64,000 nt of DNA from Staphylococcus sp. IVB6181. GTDB lineage: Bacteria > Bacillota > Bacilli > Staphylococcales > Staphylococcaceae. The notes below the pieces were generated by a model, which made no database searches, was not told the DNA's origin, and saw only the letters and a program-made list of their open reading frames with translations. The stretch lies in contig NZ_CP095096.1 in assembly GCF_025561445.1 (NCBI RefSeq), forward strand, positions 661,822 through 725,821, given 5' to 3'. This document shows positions 36,684-44,995 of this stretch, piece by piece; the stretch's first letter is position 1; the number at the start of each line of letters is the position of its first letter. The translations under genes and the position numbers were made by a program.

Positions 36684-36709
36684 ACACGCTATCCAATCCG
36701 ATAGCGTGT
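36684..36709 (+). terminator. terminator of the metal operon
   Basis: ACACGCTATC (36684-36693) pairs perfectly with GATAGCGTGT (36700-36709), then T5. Confidence 0.9.
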
Positions 36710-36787
36710 TTTTTCATACTTTCGTCACGTATAAATAGAAATGAAACGGGTATTTTAAAAATGGACCAAAGAAATGAACCTAAACGC

Positions 36788-36815
36788 TTGATATATAAAA
36801 TATATGTAGTATACT
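36788..36815 (+). promoter_or_regulatory. sigma-A promoter of the yceI gene
   Basis: TTGATA (36788-36793), 16 bases, TATACT (36810-36815). Confidence 0.7.
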
Positions 36816-36847
36816 AAGTATACAGATAAAAATTGGAGGTTTGTTTT

Positions 36848-37363
36848 ATGACTAAATTTACTTTTGATGCAGCACATTCTTCTATCGGATTCCAAGTGAA
36901 ACACTTAATGGTTTCTAAAGTGAAAGGCGGATTCGATTCATTCAACGTTGAATTATCAGGTGACTTAAATGACTTCAGTTCACTTAAAGGTGAAGCTGTA
37001 ATTGATGTAAAATCAATCAATACTAACCAAGAAGACAGAGATAACCACTTACGTACAAACGATTTCTTCGGTGCAGATGAATATCCGGAAATCAAATTCG
37101 TAATCAAAGAAGCTTCTGAAAACAAAGTAACTGGTGATTTAACAATCAAAGGTGAAACACACGAAGAAACTTTCGATGTTGAATACGACGGCGTAAGCAA
37201 AAACCCATTAAACGATACAAACGTAGCTGGTTTCACAGTGTCAGGCAAAGTTGACCGTGAAAAATACGGCATGAGCTTTAACCAAAAATTAGAAACAGGC
37301 GGCGTATTAATCGGTAAAGATGTTAAATTCGAAGCAGACGTAGAATTTATCGTTGAAGACTAA
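36848..37363 (+). CDS. YceI family lipid-binding protein
   Basis: A 171-aa lipocalin-like protein of the YceI family, whose members bind polyisoprenoids. The family start FTFDAAHSSIGFQVKHLMVSKVKGGFDSF (about 4-32) and the RDNHLRTNDFFGADEYPEIKF region (about 64-84) are clear. Unlike the E. coli protein it has no signal peptide, as is usual in staphylococci, so it is cytosolic. I start at ATG 36848 (TTGGAGG upstream); the TTG at 36833 lies in that ribosome site. Codon use suggests high expression. Confidence 0.88.
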   Translation: MTKFTFDAAHSSIGFQVKHLMVSKVKGGFDSFNVELSGDLNDFSSLKGEAVIDVKSINTNQEDRDNHLRTNDFFGADEYPEIKFVIKEASENKVTGDLTIKGETHEETFDVEYDGVSKNPLNDTNVAGFTVSGKVDREKYGMSFNQKLETGGVLIGKDVKFEADVEFIVED

Positions 37364-37377
37364 TTAATTATAGATAT

Positions 37378-37407
37378 ACTGGAATGCAGCAAGGGCTGTA
37401 TTCCAGT
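37378..37407 (+). terminator. terminator of the yceI gene
   Basis: ACTGGAATGCAGC pairs with GCTGTATTCCAGT around AAGG, then T7. Confidence 0.9.
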
Positions 37408-37508
37408 TTTTTTATGTTTTGTTTTTATTACGGGAATGATTGGCAAATTGACTGGGAATATATACATAATAGAAGTATCCACTTTAACAGACAAAGGAGT
37501 CATGAATC

Positions 37509-37979
37509 ATGACAGTAACGAGAAAAGGTAATCAAATCATCGGTACACGTACATTTGAAGCAAGTATTCAAAATGTATTCAATGCCTATACAACTAAAGA
37601 AAAGTTTGAACAATGGTTCTTTCCTAAAGGCGGATCATTGAAAGTATATGAATTTAATCCAAAACCAGGCGGAAAGAATTTCTTTAAAATTCAAATGCCT
37701 GATGCAGAAAGCTACACCGTTCAGCAATATGATGAAATTGAAGCACCGCATAAAATTATCTATCATGACTATTTTGCGGATGAAAAAGGCAATATCAATC
37801 CGGATATGAATGGAATGCGTGTGGAACTGTATCTTACATCTAAAGGCAGTTCGACGACAGAAGTGAAGTCTGTTTCTGTAATGCCTTCAGAAGAAGCGGC
37901 TAAACAATTAATGGAAATGGGTGTCGAACAAGGCATGGAAAGTACGCTGGAACAGTTAGAGGAATTGCTGAAAAGGTAG
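37509..37979 (+). CDS. SRPBCC/AHSA1 domain protein
   Basis: A 156-aa single-domain protein of the activator of Hsp90 homologue 1 (START-like) family. RTFEASIQNVFNAYTTKEKFEQWFFPKG (about 14-41), GGKNFFKIQMPD near 54-65, and the C-terminal helix TLEQLEELLKR are characteristic. These cytosolic proteins bind hydrophobic ligands; no substrate can be named. ATG 37509 with AAAGGAGT upstream. Confidence 0.82.
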   Translation: MTVTRKGNQIIGTRTFEASIQNVFNAYTTKEKFEQWFFPKGGSLKVYEFNPKPGGKNFFKIQMPDAESYTVQQYDEIEAPHKIIYHDYFADEKGNINPDMNGMRVELYLTSKGSSTTEVKSVSVMPSEEAAKQLMEMGVEQGMESTLEQLEELLKR

Positions 37980-38068
37980 TGGGGGATTCCCTGATTTACG
38001 GCTTTTGACATATTTATCGGGGCTTAAAAGTGCTACACTGACTATGTAATCTAAAAGAGGTGAAAAGC

Positions 38069-38257
38069 ATGAACGAACGTTATGTCAAAGTCGTAATTCT
38101 TTACGTATTAAGTACATTGATTCCATCTGCAGTCTTTCCGTCAAAATGTTTCTCTAATAGTGCATTGAGATGGTTCTTGCGTACCGTAGCAGGTTGCGGT
38201 ATCTTCTCAGCTGGATTGAAATGGATGGTTAAACGTAAAGCGCAAAAAAATGCTTAA
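38069..38257 (+). CDS. small membrane protein, unknown function
   Basis: A 62-aa basic protein with two possible membrane segments (VVILYVLSTLIPSAVF and WFLRTVAGCGIFSAGL) and a lysine-rich C terminus. I do not recognise a family. ATG 38069 has AAAGAGGTG upstream; the GTG nine bases earlier is part of that site. The gene has its own terminator, which supports that it is real. Confidence 0.6.
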   Translation: MNERYVKVVILYVLSTLIPSAVFPSKCFSNSALRWFLRTVAGCGIFSAGLKWMVKRKAQKNA

Positions 38258-38274
38258 TAGGTCAATGAATACTG

Positions 38275-38300
38275 CCGGGACAGTGCATATGCTGTTCCGG
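38275..38300 (+). terminator. terminator of the small membrane protein gene
   Basis: CCGGGACAG (38275-38283) pairs with CTGTTCCGG (38292-38300), followed by TTCTTTTT. Confidence 0.75.
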
Positions 38301-38496
38301 TTCTTTTTGGTTAATGTTTTGTACTCTCTTTAATTCTAACTGAATTTATCGTTAAGATAAATTTAATTCGATTAACATATATCAACACATTATTAATAAA
38401 TTGTATAGGGAAAAATTTAAAATAAGGGTATGCATAGACTTAATTTAATAATATACTAGATGTATCTCAATGAGTGGATTGGAGGAAAGTAAGTCT

Positions 38497-39327
38497 ATGG
38501 GCATGAAAAATCTTAAAACAGTAGAAGATACATACGCTTCACGCCAAACGATGGACGCAGTAGTCGGCTCGTCTCAAATGAAAGCCGTCATGTTAGAGAA
38601 AACGCCAGTGCGTTATTTCTTTAAAGCAATGATGTCAGGTTTCTTATTATCTATTGTCGCAGTCTTTATGCTTGCGATGAAAACACAACATACAGGTTTG
38701 AATGAAGGTGCAATCAACTTTATCGGTGCGGTTTCATTCAGTTTAGCCTTAGTATTAATCGTACTTACACAATCAGAACTATTAACAAGTAATTTCATGT
38801 ATATGACAGCGGGCGCTTATTATAAATCAGTGCCTATCGGTAAAATCATTTGGTTATTCGTCTTTTGTTTTATCGGTAATATTGTGGGCGGATTTGTATT
38901 ATTCGGTTTAATGAAGTTTACGCATGTAATGACACCGGAAATGATTAAAGCTTTAACAGGTATCGTGGATAAGAAAACAACTTTAGGAACTTGGGAAGGT
39001 ATTTTAGTAAAAGGGATCTTCGCAAACTTCTTTATCAACATCGGTATCTATGTTTCAATGCAATTCAAAGACGGCTTATCTAAAGCATTCTTTATTGCAT
39101 GCGGTGTTGTAGTCTTCGTGTTTATGGGATATGAGCACGTTGTATACAATGCGAACTTATTCTCAGGTATGATGTTTTATAATATCGGCGCATTATCTTG
39201 GTTAGACGTATTGAAAAATATTGTCTTTGCCTTTATCGGAAACTATATCGGCGGCGGTATTTTCGTAGGTTTGCTTTATGCATTCTTTAACGGTAAACGT
39301 AATCGTTATATTGAAGAACAAAAATAA
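38497..39327 (+). CDS. nirC: formate/nitrite transporter family channel
   Basis: A 276-aa FNT-family channel with six helices. The family features TQSELLTSNFMYMTAG (about 98-113) and MGYEHVVYNANLFSG (about 218-232, with the conserved pore region E-H-x3-N) are present. Placed directly before the nir operon, it most likely carries nitrite out or in. It is longer than E. coli FocA/NirC partly because of a charged N-terminal 45 residues. I take ATG 38497 (GGAGG eleven bases upstream); 38503 is possible. Confidence 0.85.
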   Translation: MGMKNLKTVEDTYASRQTMDAVVGSSQMKAVMLEKTPVRYFFKAMMSGFLLSIVAVFMLAMKTQHTGLNEGAINFIGAVSFSLALVLIVLTQSELLTSNFMYMTAGAYYKSVPIGKIIWLFVFCFIGNIVGGFVLFGLMKFTHVMTPEMIKALTGIVDKKTTLGTWEGILVKGIFANFFINIGIYVSMQFKDGLSKAFFIACGVVVFVFMGYEHVVYNANLFSGMMFYNIGALSWLDVLKNIVFAFIGNYIGGGIFVGLLYAFFNGKRNRYIEEQK

Positions 39328-39396
39328 ACAGATTTCAGTTTTTACCGAGAAATTATTATTTTGAACAATCAAAACACATAAATAGTTGCATTATGT

Positions 39397-39435
39397 TAGG
39401 GAATCCCCTCAAGATTAAACTAAGGGGATTCCCTA
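39397..39435 (+). terminator. nirC terminator built from two NreC-like sites
   Basis: TAGGGAATCCCCT (39397-39409) pairs perfectly over 13 bp with AGGGGATTCCCTA (39423-39435), followed by TTTTTATT. Each arm is itself a near match to TAGGG-N4-CCCTA, the NreC binding pattern, and the element lies just upstream of nirR. It may thus work as RNA (terminator) and as DNA (activator site). Confidence 0.7.
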
Positions 39436-39449
39436 TTTTTATTAGAATT

Positions 39450-39467
39450 TTGTGAATGCATTCACAT
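39450..39467. promoter_or_regulatory. Rex box upstream of nirR
   Basis: TTGTGAA-TGCA-TTCACAT matches the Rex consensus (TTGTGAA, four bases, TTCACAA) except for the last base. Rex represses anaerobic genes when NADH is low. It is 47 bases before ATG 39514. Confidence 0.7.
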
Positions 39468-39513
39468 TAATACAAAAATTAAGGTACAATGCATATAAAG
39501 GGGGGAAATGCAT

Positions 39514-40230
39514 ATGACACAAACAATTGTCGTTATGCATGGAATGAGACGCGGTAAACAAAACCAATTATTGATGGAGGAGTTAGATAGGGTCGCAAGT
39601 CAAATTGACGGTACGTTTGATGTGGCATTTATTGAAAGCGATGAGCTTTCATTGCCTCAAATCATCCGCAAACATTTGTGGGAAGGCGAAACATCATTTG
39701 TGATTGTTCCGTTATTGCTGTTTTCGGGTAGACATTATTTACAAGACTTGCCGAAAGTGATGCATGAAATGCAGCTGATGTTTCCAAGTATTACGTATGA
39801 AATTCGTCAGCCCCTTTGCGATCATCCGAGCCTGACAAAATGGGTCAATCAGCGTATTGAAGCATGGTCAGATGCCCATACACCAGGCTCCGCTATTATA
39901 CTTATTGGTCACGGCAGTCCGATTGTGACTGAACCAGACGATGAAATCGATACGTTAGCAGCACAAATTACGACAGAACTGCCGGTTTACACTATGATGT
40001 TTTACGGTAATAAACTATATGAAGATTTATTACCGCAAATGAAAGACAATTACGATCAGCTCTATGTGATACCTATTTTCTTCTATAACGGTTTCTTAGT
40101 AAACAAAATTAAGAAGAAAATCAATGCTATTAAAGGGGAGTCTGATATCACAATTGCCGATGCGTTGAATTTTGAACCTGAGTTAGACGAGATGTTAATT
40201 GATAGATTGAATCAGAAAGAGGCGGTTTAA
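39514..40230 (+). CDS. nirR: sirohydrochlorin ferrochelatase-like protein (CbiX/NirR)
   Basis: A 238-aa protein with two CbiX-like halves. The first has QTIVVMHGMRRGKQNQLL and the second IILIGHGSPIVTEPDDEI; the HG pairs carry the likely chelatase His. It would insert Fe2+ into sirohydrochlorin to give siroheme for NirB. In staphylococcal genomes the gene at this place is called nirR and has also been described as a regulator. I choose ATG 39514, eight bases after GGGGGG; ATG 39508 is too close. Confidence 0.8.
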   Translation: MTQTIVVMHGMRRGKQNQLLMEELDRVASQIDGTFDVAFIESDELSLPQIIRKHLWEGETSFVIVPLLLFSGRHYLQDLPKVMHEMQLMFPSITYEIRQPLCDHPSLTKWVNQRIEAWSDAHTPGSAIILIGHGSPIVTEPDDEIDTLAAQITTELPVYTMMFYGNKLYEDLLPQMKDNYDQLYVIPIFFYNGFLVNKIKKKINAIKGESDITIADALNFEPELDEMLIDRLNQKEAV

Positions 40231-40689
40231 ATGTATTATCCTATACAACTAGACTTATCTAAAAAGCATGCAGTACTTGTAGGCGGCGGCAGAATAGGAT
40301 ATCGCAAGTTTAAACAACTTGCTAAAGCGAATTGCGGAGATGTAACAGTCATTTCTAAATCTTTTTTGCCAGAATTTTTTGAAGAGTCTTACCCTAATAT
40401 GAAACTCATTACTAAAGACTACGATAAAGAAGACATTGCCGATGCGGATGTTGTCATTATTGCGACAGATTCGCCAGAAATCAATGATCAAATCAAAAAA
40501 GATACGACACCGAATCAACTTGTGAATCATACCGGGGATAAAGAACGCTCTGACTTTTTCAACATGAAAGAATTTGATTTTGAAGACTTGTCTATCAGTG
40601 TCCGCTCTAATGGCGGAGCTTATAAAAAGGCGAAGAAAGCAGCTCAAGCCATTCAGGAATTTTTAGAGAGAGAATACGGGAGGGAATAG
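40231..40689 (+). CDS. precorrin-2 dehydrogenase (siroheme synthase N-terminal type)
   Basis: A 152-aa NAD-dependent enzyme that oxidises precorrin-2 to sirohydrochlorin. The Rossmann motif VGGGRIGYRK is at about 17-26, followed by a canonical catalytic Asp region (VVIIATDSPEIND, about 75-88) and LVNHTGDKERSDFF. It is equivalent to the N-terminal domain of CysG/Met8 and lacks the chelatase extension, which the preceding gene supplies. Its ATG directly follows the upstream stop. Confidence 0.85.
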   Translation: MYYPIQLDLSKKHAVLVGGGRIGYRKFKQLAKANCGDVTVISKSFLPEFFEESYPNMKLITKDYDKEDIADADVVIIATDSPEINDQIKKDTTPNQLVNHTGDKERSDFFNMKEFDFEDLSISVRSNGGAYKKAKKAAQAIQEFLEREYGRE

Positions 40690-40691
40690 GG

Positions 40692-43097
40692 ATGTCAAAA
40701 CAAAAATTAGTCATGATCGGTAACGGCATGGCCGGTGTCAGAACTATTGAAGAGATATTAGAACGAAATTCAGATAAATTTGAAATTACGATTATAGGTA
40801 AAGAACCATATCCTAACTATAACCGCATTATGTTATCCAACATTTTGCAAAAGAAAATGTCGGTAGATGAAACTATCATGAACCCTTATTCATGGTATGA
40901 AGAAAACAACATTACATTAATTACAGGAGAGCGTGCAACAGGCGTTAACCGTGAAAAGCAATTAGTTATGACTGAAAAAGGAAAAGAAATTCCTTATGAT
41001 GTATGTATTTTTGCGACAGGTTCGAATGCTTTTGTTTTACCGCTTCCAGGCCACGACTTACCAAGTGTCATCGGCTGGCGTACAATTGAAGATACAGAAC
41101 GTATGATTGAAATTGCGCAAACGAAAAAAGAAGCTATCGTCATCGGCGGCGGCTTGCTTGGTTTAGAATGTGCCAGAGGTTTGCTGGACCAAGGCATGAA
41201 CGTTACAGTGGTACACTTAGCTGATTGGTTAATGGAAATGCAGCTGGACCGTCAAGCAGGCGAAATGCTGCGTGAAGATTTAGAAAGACAAGGTATGCGC
41301 TTTGAATTAGGTGCGAATACTAAAGAAATTCTTGGTGAAACTGACGTTGAAGGTATCCGCTTAGCAGACGGCAAAGAATTACCAGCTGATTTAGTAGTCA
41401 TGGCTGTAGGGATTCGTCCCTTCGTACAAGAAGCGAAAGACTCTGGTTTAGAGGTTGAACGCGGTATTGTTGTAGATGACTTTATGCGTACTAGCGATGA
41501 AAACATCTATGCAGTGGGTGAATGTGCGCAGCATAACGGTAAAGTTTACGGCTTAGTTGCGCCGTTATATGAGCAAGGCAAAGTGTTAGCGGATTACTTA
41601 ACAGACCGCGAAACAGAAGGCTACAAATGTTCAACAACATTTACTTCATTGAAAGTATCTGGCTGCGACTTATACAGTGCTGGTCAAATTCAAGAAGATG
41701 AAGAAGTTGAAGGCGTTGAAATCTACAACAGTCAAGATCATGTCTACAAAAAAATCTTCTTAAAAGGCGAACGTGTTGTAGGTGCAGTATTATATGGCGA
41801 CACAGATGATGGTACACGTTTCTTCAATATGATGAAAAAACGCGAATCTATCGAAGACTACACACTAGTATCTCTATTAAGCAAAGCAGGCGAAGAAGAC
41901 GGCTTGTCTGTTGTGGATATGGATAACGAAGAAACTATTTGCGGATGTAACGGTGTGACAAAAGGTACAATCGTCAACGCGATTGTAGAAGATGGATTAA
42001 CATCTGTAGCAGAAGTCACAAAAGCTACAAAAGCAGGCAACTCTTGCGGTAAGTGTAAACCGCAAATCGGTGAATTATTAGAACATACATTAGGCGGTGC
42101 GTTTGTCGCATCTAAACCTGCAGGTATTTGCGAATGTACTGATTTGACACGTGATCAAATCGTAACGCAAATCCGTGCCAAAGTCCTTAAAACATCTAAA
42201 GAAGTACGTAATGTACTTGGATGGAAAACAGAAGGCGGTTGTCCGAAGTGCCGTCCTGCTATCAACTACTACTTGAACATGATTTATCCAAATGAACACG
42301 AAGATGAAAAAGCATCTCGTTTCGCAAACGAACGTTACCACGCGAACATTCAAAATGACGGTACATTCTCAGTCATCCCGCAAATGCGCGGCGGTGTAAC
42401 GAACCCTGATCAATTGATCCGTTTAGGTGAAGTTGCGAAGAAATATGATGTACCATTGGTGAAAGTAACTGGTTCGCAGCGTATCGGTTTATACGGTATT
42501 AAGAAAGAAGACTTGCCGAAAGTATGGAAAGATTTAGGCATGCGTTCAGCATCTGCTTATGCGAAGAAAACACGTTCTGTTAAGAGCTGTGTAGGTAAAG
42601 AATTCTGCCGTTTCGGTACACAATATACAACACGTCTCGGTATTCGTTTGGAGAAAACATTCGAATATATTGATACACCGCATAAATTCAAAATGGGTGT
42701 TTCTGGTTGTCCAAGAAGCTGTGTAGAATCAGGCGTTAAAGACTTCGGTGTAATCGGTGTAGAAAACGGATTCCAAATCTATGTCGGCGGCAACGGCGGT
42801 ACTGAAGTGGTGAAAGGTCAATTCTTAACAACAGTGGAAACTGAAGATGATGTTATCAAACTTTGCGGTGCCTACATGCAGTATTACCGTGAAACAGGTA
42901 TTTACACTGAACGTACAGCACCTTGGTTAGAAAGAATGGGCTTTGATGTAGTTAAAGACTATGTACTGAACAAAGAAAACCAAGACGCATTATACGAACG
43001 TATCATGGAAGCGAAACGTGCAGTTGAACAAGAGCCATGGTCTGAAATTGTGAATGATCGCGAAGATCAAAAAATCTTTGAAGTAGAGAAGGTGTAA
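40692..43097 (+). CDS. nirB: NAD(P)H nitrite reductase large subunit
   Basis: An 801-aa cytoplasmic siroheme enzyme reducing nitrite to ammonium. The order is: FAD/NAD oxidoreductase (GNGMAGVRT near 8-16; GGGLLGLE near 153-160); BFD-type [2Fe-2S] region with CGC near 416-418 and CGKC near 451-454; then the sulfite/nitrite reductase domains with siroheme-[4Fe-4S] cysteines in CVGKEFC (about 632-638) and CPRSC (about 672-676). Length is normal for NirB (about 800-850). RBS AGGGAATAGGG. Followed two bases later by nirD. Confidence 0.95.
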   Translation: MSKQKLVMIGNGMAGVRTIEEILERNSDKFEITIIGKEPYPNYNRIMLSNILQKKMSVDETIMNPYSWYEENNITLITGERATGVNREKQLVMTEKGKEIPYDVCIFATGSNAFVLPLPGHDLPSVIGWRTIEDTERMIEIAQTKKEAIVIGGGLLGLECARGLLDQGMNVTVVHLADWLMEMQLDRQAGEMLREDLERQGMRFELGANTKEILGETDVEGIRLADGKELPADLVVMAVGIRPFVQEAKDSGLEVERGIVVDDFMRTSDENIYAVGECAQHNGKVYGLVAPLYEQGKVLADYLTDRETEGYKCSTTFTSLKVSGCDLYSAGQIQEDEEVEGVEIYNSQDHVYKKIFLKGERVVGAVLYGDTDDGTRFFNMMKKRESIEDYTLVSLLSKAGEEDGLSVVDMDNEETICGCNGVTKGTIVNAIVEDGLTSVAEVTKATKAGNSCGKCKPQIGELLEHTLGGAFVASKPAGICECTDLTRDQIVTQIRAKVLKTSKEVRNVLGWKTEGGCPKCRPAINYYLNMIYPNEHEDEKASRFANERYHANIQNDGTFSVIPQMRGGVTNPDQLIRLGEVAKKYDVPLVKVTGSQRIGLYGIKKEDLPKVWKDLGMRSASAYAKKTRSVKSCVGKEFCRFGTQYTTRLGIRLEKTFEYIDTPHKFKMGVSGCPRSCVESGVKDFGVIGVENGFQIYVGGNGGTEVVKGQFLTTVETEDDVIKLCGAYMQYYRETGIYTERTAPWLERMGFDVVKDYVLNKENQDALYERIMEAKRAVEQEPWSEIVNDREDQKIFEVEKV

Positions 43098-43099
43098 GG

Positions 43100-43414
43100 A
43101 TGCATACGTTAGAAAAAATTAAAGTAGCGGCGTTAGATGACTTAACACCCTTAATCGGTAAAAAAGTCATTGTTAAAGATAAACAAATCGGATTGTTCCT
43201 CACAGAAGACGGTACAATTCATGCCATCAATAATGTGTGTCCGCATAAACAAGGGCCATTATCTGAAGGTACAGTGGCAGGACATACTGTGTTCTGTCCG
43301 CTTCACGACTCTCAAATCGACTTGAAAACAGGTCTTGTCCAAGATCCTGACGAAGGTTGTGTTGAAGTCTATACAGTAGAAGTTGAAGATGGAGATGTGT
43401 ATTTATGGCTGTAA
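43100..43414 (+). CDS. nirD: nitrite reductase small subunit (Rieske-type)
   Basis: A 104-aa Rieske ferredoxin subunit of NirBD. The cluster ligands are Cys47 and His49 in CPHKQGPL and Cys66 and His69 in CPLHD; all four are present, which is not always so in NirD. Its last ten bases overlap the next gene. Confidence 0.92.
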   Translation: MHTLEKIKVAALDDLTPLIGKKVIVKDKQIGLFLTEDGTIHAINNVCPHKQGPLSEGTVAGHTVFCPLHDSQIDLKTGLVQDPDEGCVEVYTVEVEDGDVYLWL

Positions 43415-44358
43415 GCACGACCGGTCATGTGTATTTGGTCGGTGCAGGGCCAGGCAATCCTAACCTATTAACACGAAAAGCAGAACATCTGATTCGTACT
43501 GCAGATATTGTGTTGTATGACCGTTTAGTCAATCCGTTCATTTTACAACTGGCGGCACCTGGAATTGAAATTGTGGATGTCGGCAAGAAGCCGTACAGCC
43601 GCCATATTCAACAAGGTGAAATCAATGACATTATTGTAGAAGCAGCATATAAACATCAAAAGGTCGTACGTTTAAAAGGCGGCGACCCTGCGATATTTGC
43701 GCGTGTACAAGAGGAAGTAGAAGTATTGAAATCACATCAGATTCCATGTGAAATTGTGCCGGGGATTACGACTGCCAGTGCAGCTGCTGCAGCATTAGGT
43801 ATCGGGTTAACCAGCCGCAATATTTCTAAAAGTGTCACGTTTACAATAGGAAGTTTCAAAGATTCTCAAGAACAAGAAATCGATATTGCGTCACTAATCG
43901 ATGGCGGCACACTTGCAATTTATATGGGCATTAAACGTCTGCATACGATTATCAGCCAAATTTATAAACAAGTCGGCAAAGACTATCCGATTTGCGCAAT
44001 CTTCAATGTTTCTTATTCGAATCAAGTGGTGATTCAAGGGAAACTTTCGACAATTGAAGATGATGTCAGAGAGGCAGCACCTGACGATGCGCCGGGTATT
44101 TTACTCGTTGGAGATGCGATGGCACTTACAGACGGTCCGACGTTTATTGAAACGGATCATCTGCCGGAATACTTCGGCAAACAATGTATTGTCACAGGAG
44201 ACAGAGAAGCCGCAATCAATAAAGCATTTGAAATTTATGATGCTGGCGGCTATGCGATGATTGATCCGAATACAGGTGATGAATATCACCAAAGCCAGTT
44301 GGATTTAATCTATCGCTTTATGCAGATGGATGATATTACTGAAATTATTAAAGCTTAG
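43405..44358 (+). CDS. cobA: uroporphyrinogen-III C-methyltransferase
   Basis: A 317-aa SUMT enzyme making precorrin-2, the first step of siroheme synthesis. The methyltransferase domain (1-240) has the SUMT signature VGAGPGNPNLLTRKAEHLI (about 9-27), DVGKKPYSRH, and VRLKGGDPAIFARVQEEVE (about 88-106). An extra C-terminal part of about 70 residues follows. This part is short for a uroporphyrinogen synthase and may be a staphylococcal extension. ATG 43405 lies inside nirD. Confidence 0.88.
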   Translation: MAVSTTGHVYLVGAGPGNPNLLTRKAEHLIRTADIVLYDRLVNPFILQLAAPGIEIVDVGKKPYSRHIQQGEINDIIVEAAYKHQKVVRLKGGDPAIFARVQEEVEVLKSHQIPCEIVPGITTASAAAAALGIGLTSRNISKSVTFTIGSFKDSQEQEIDIASLIDGGTLAIYMGIKRLHTIISQIYKQVGKDYPICAIFNVSYSNQVVIQGKLSTIEDDVREAAPDDAPGILLVGDAMALTDGPTFIETDHLPEYFGKQCIVTGDREAAINKAFEIYDAGGYAMIDPNTGDEYHQSQLDLIYRFMQMDDITEIIKA

Positions 44359-44406
44359 TTACTGAACCGCTGAGCACACAAGACTAAAATTGAATTCAAT
44401 ATGTAT

Positions 44407-44451
44407 AAAAGGACCGTGTACCTAGGTGAAATCCTAAGTATACGGTCCTTT
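44407..44451 (+). terminator. terminator of the nir operon
   Basis: AAAAGGACCGT (44407-44417) pairs with ACGGTCCTTT (44442-44451); an inner stem CTAGG/CCTAA-type is possible. The T-run is short. Confidence 0.65.
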
Positions 44452-44489
44452 CGTTCTATCAATAGTGATCTATTATTAAAGCTTGTCTG

Positions 44490-44855
44490 TTACTCCGCGT
44501 TTTCTTTTGTTAATGCGGCTTCTGCGTTTGCTTCTCTTTCTTGCATTTTATGAATATGGCCTTCGCCCCAGCTGCAAAGTGAAGTTAAGATATTGTTTAA
44601 GCTTGTGCCGTAGTCAGAGAGTTCATATTCGACTTTCGGCGGAATCTGTTGATACACAATGCGGTTGATAATTTGATCGTGTTCTAATTCTCTTAATTGC
44701 TGCGTTAACATTTTCTGTGTGATTTGAGGAATAGCACGTTTTAGTTCTGAGGTACGCATTGTTCCTTCATCTTTTAAATGACATAGAATAACAGGCTTCC
44801 ATTTGCCTCCGATAACATCAATTGTTGCTTCTACACCGATATTATAATCTTTCAT
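44490..44855 (-). CDS. HxlR family transcriptional regulator
   Basis: A 121-aa winged-helix regulator of the HxlR family. EATIDVIGGKWKPVILCHLKDEG (about 9-31) is the family signature, with Cys25, the position where related redox sensors such as YodB and HypR keep a reactive Cys. The wing and C-terminal dimer helix follow. It is divergent from an MFS exporter and an aldo-keto reductase and probably controls them. RBS AAAGGACG before ATG 44855. Confidence 0.85.
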   Translation of the reverse strand: MKDYNIGVEATIDVIGGKWKPVILCHLKDEGTMRTSELKRAIPQITQKMLTQQLRELEHDQIINRIVYQQIPPKVEYELSDYGTSLNNILTSLCSWGEGHIHKMQEREANAEAALTKENAE

Positions 44856-44869
44856 AGTTTCACGTCCTT

Positions 44870-44936
44870 TTTATAGGTACTTTTTGGTGCCTATAGTACT
44901 TTCAGGTACTTATAGCACAATAAAGTACGTACTTCC
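44870..44936. promoter_or_regulatory. GTAC-rich inverted repeats between hxlR and the MFS gene
   Basis: TATAGGTAC..GTGCCTATA (one mismatch), CTATAGTAC..GTACTTATAG, and a perfect AAGTACGTACTT lie one after another. Such repeats are the kind of site bound by HxlR/YodB-type dimers. Binding is inferred. Confidence 0.55.
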
Positions 44937-44995
44937 CAAAAAGAAACTCTGGTTTTATAATCAGATTAACTCAAAAAAAGGAAAGGATTTTGAAG

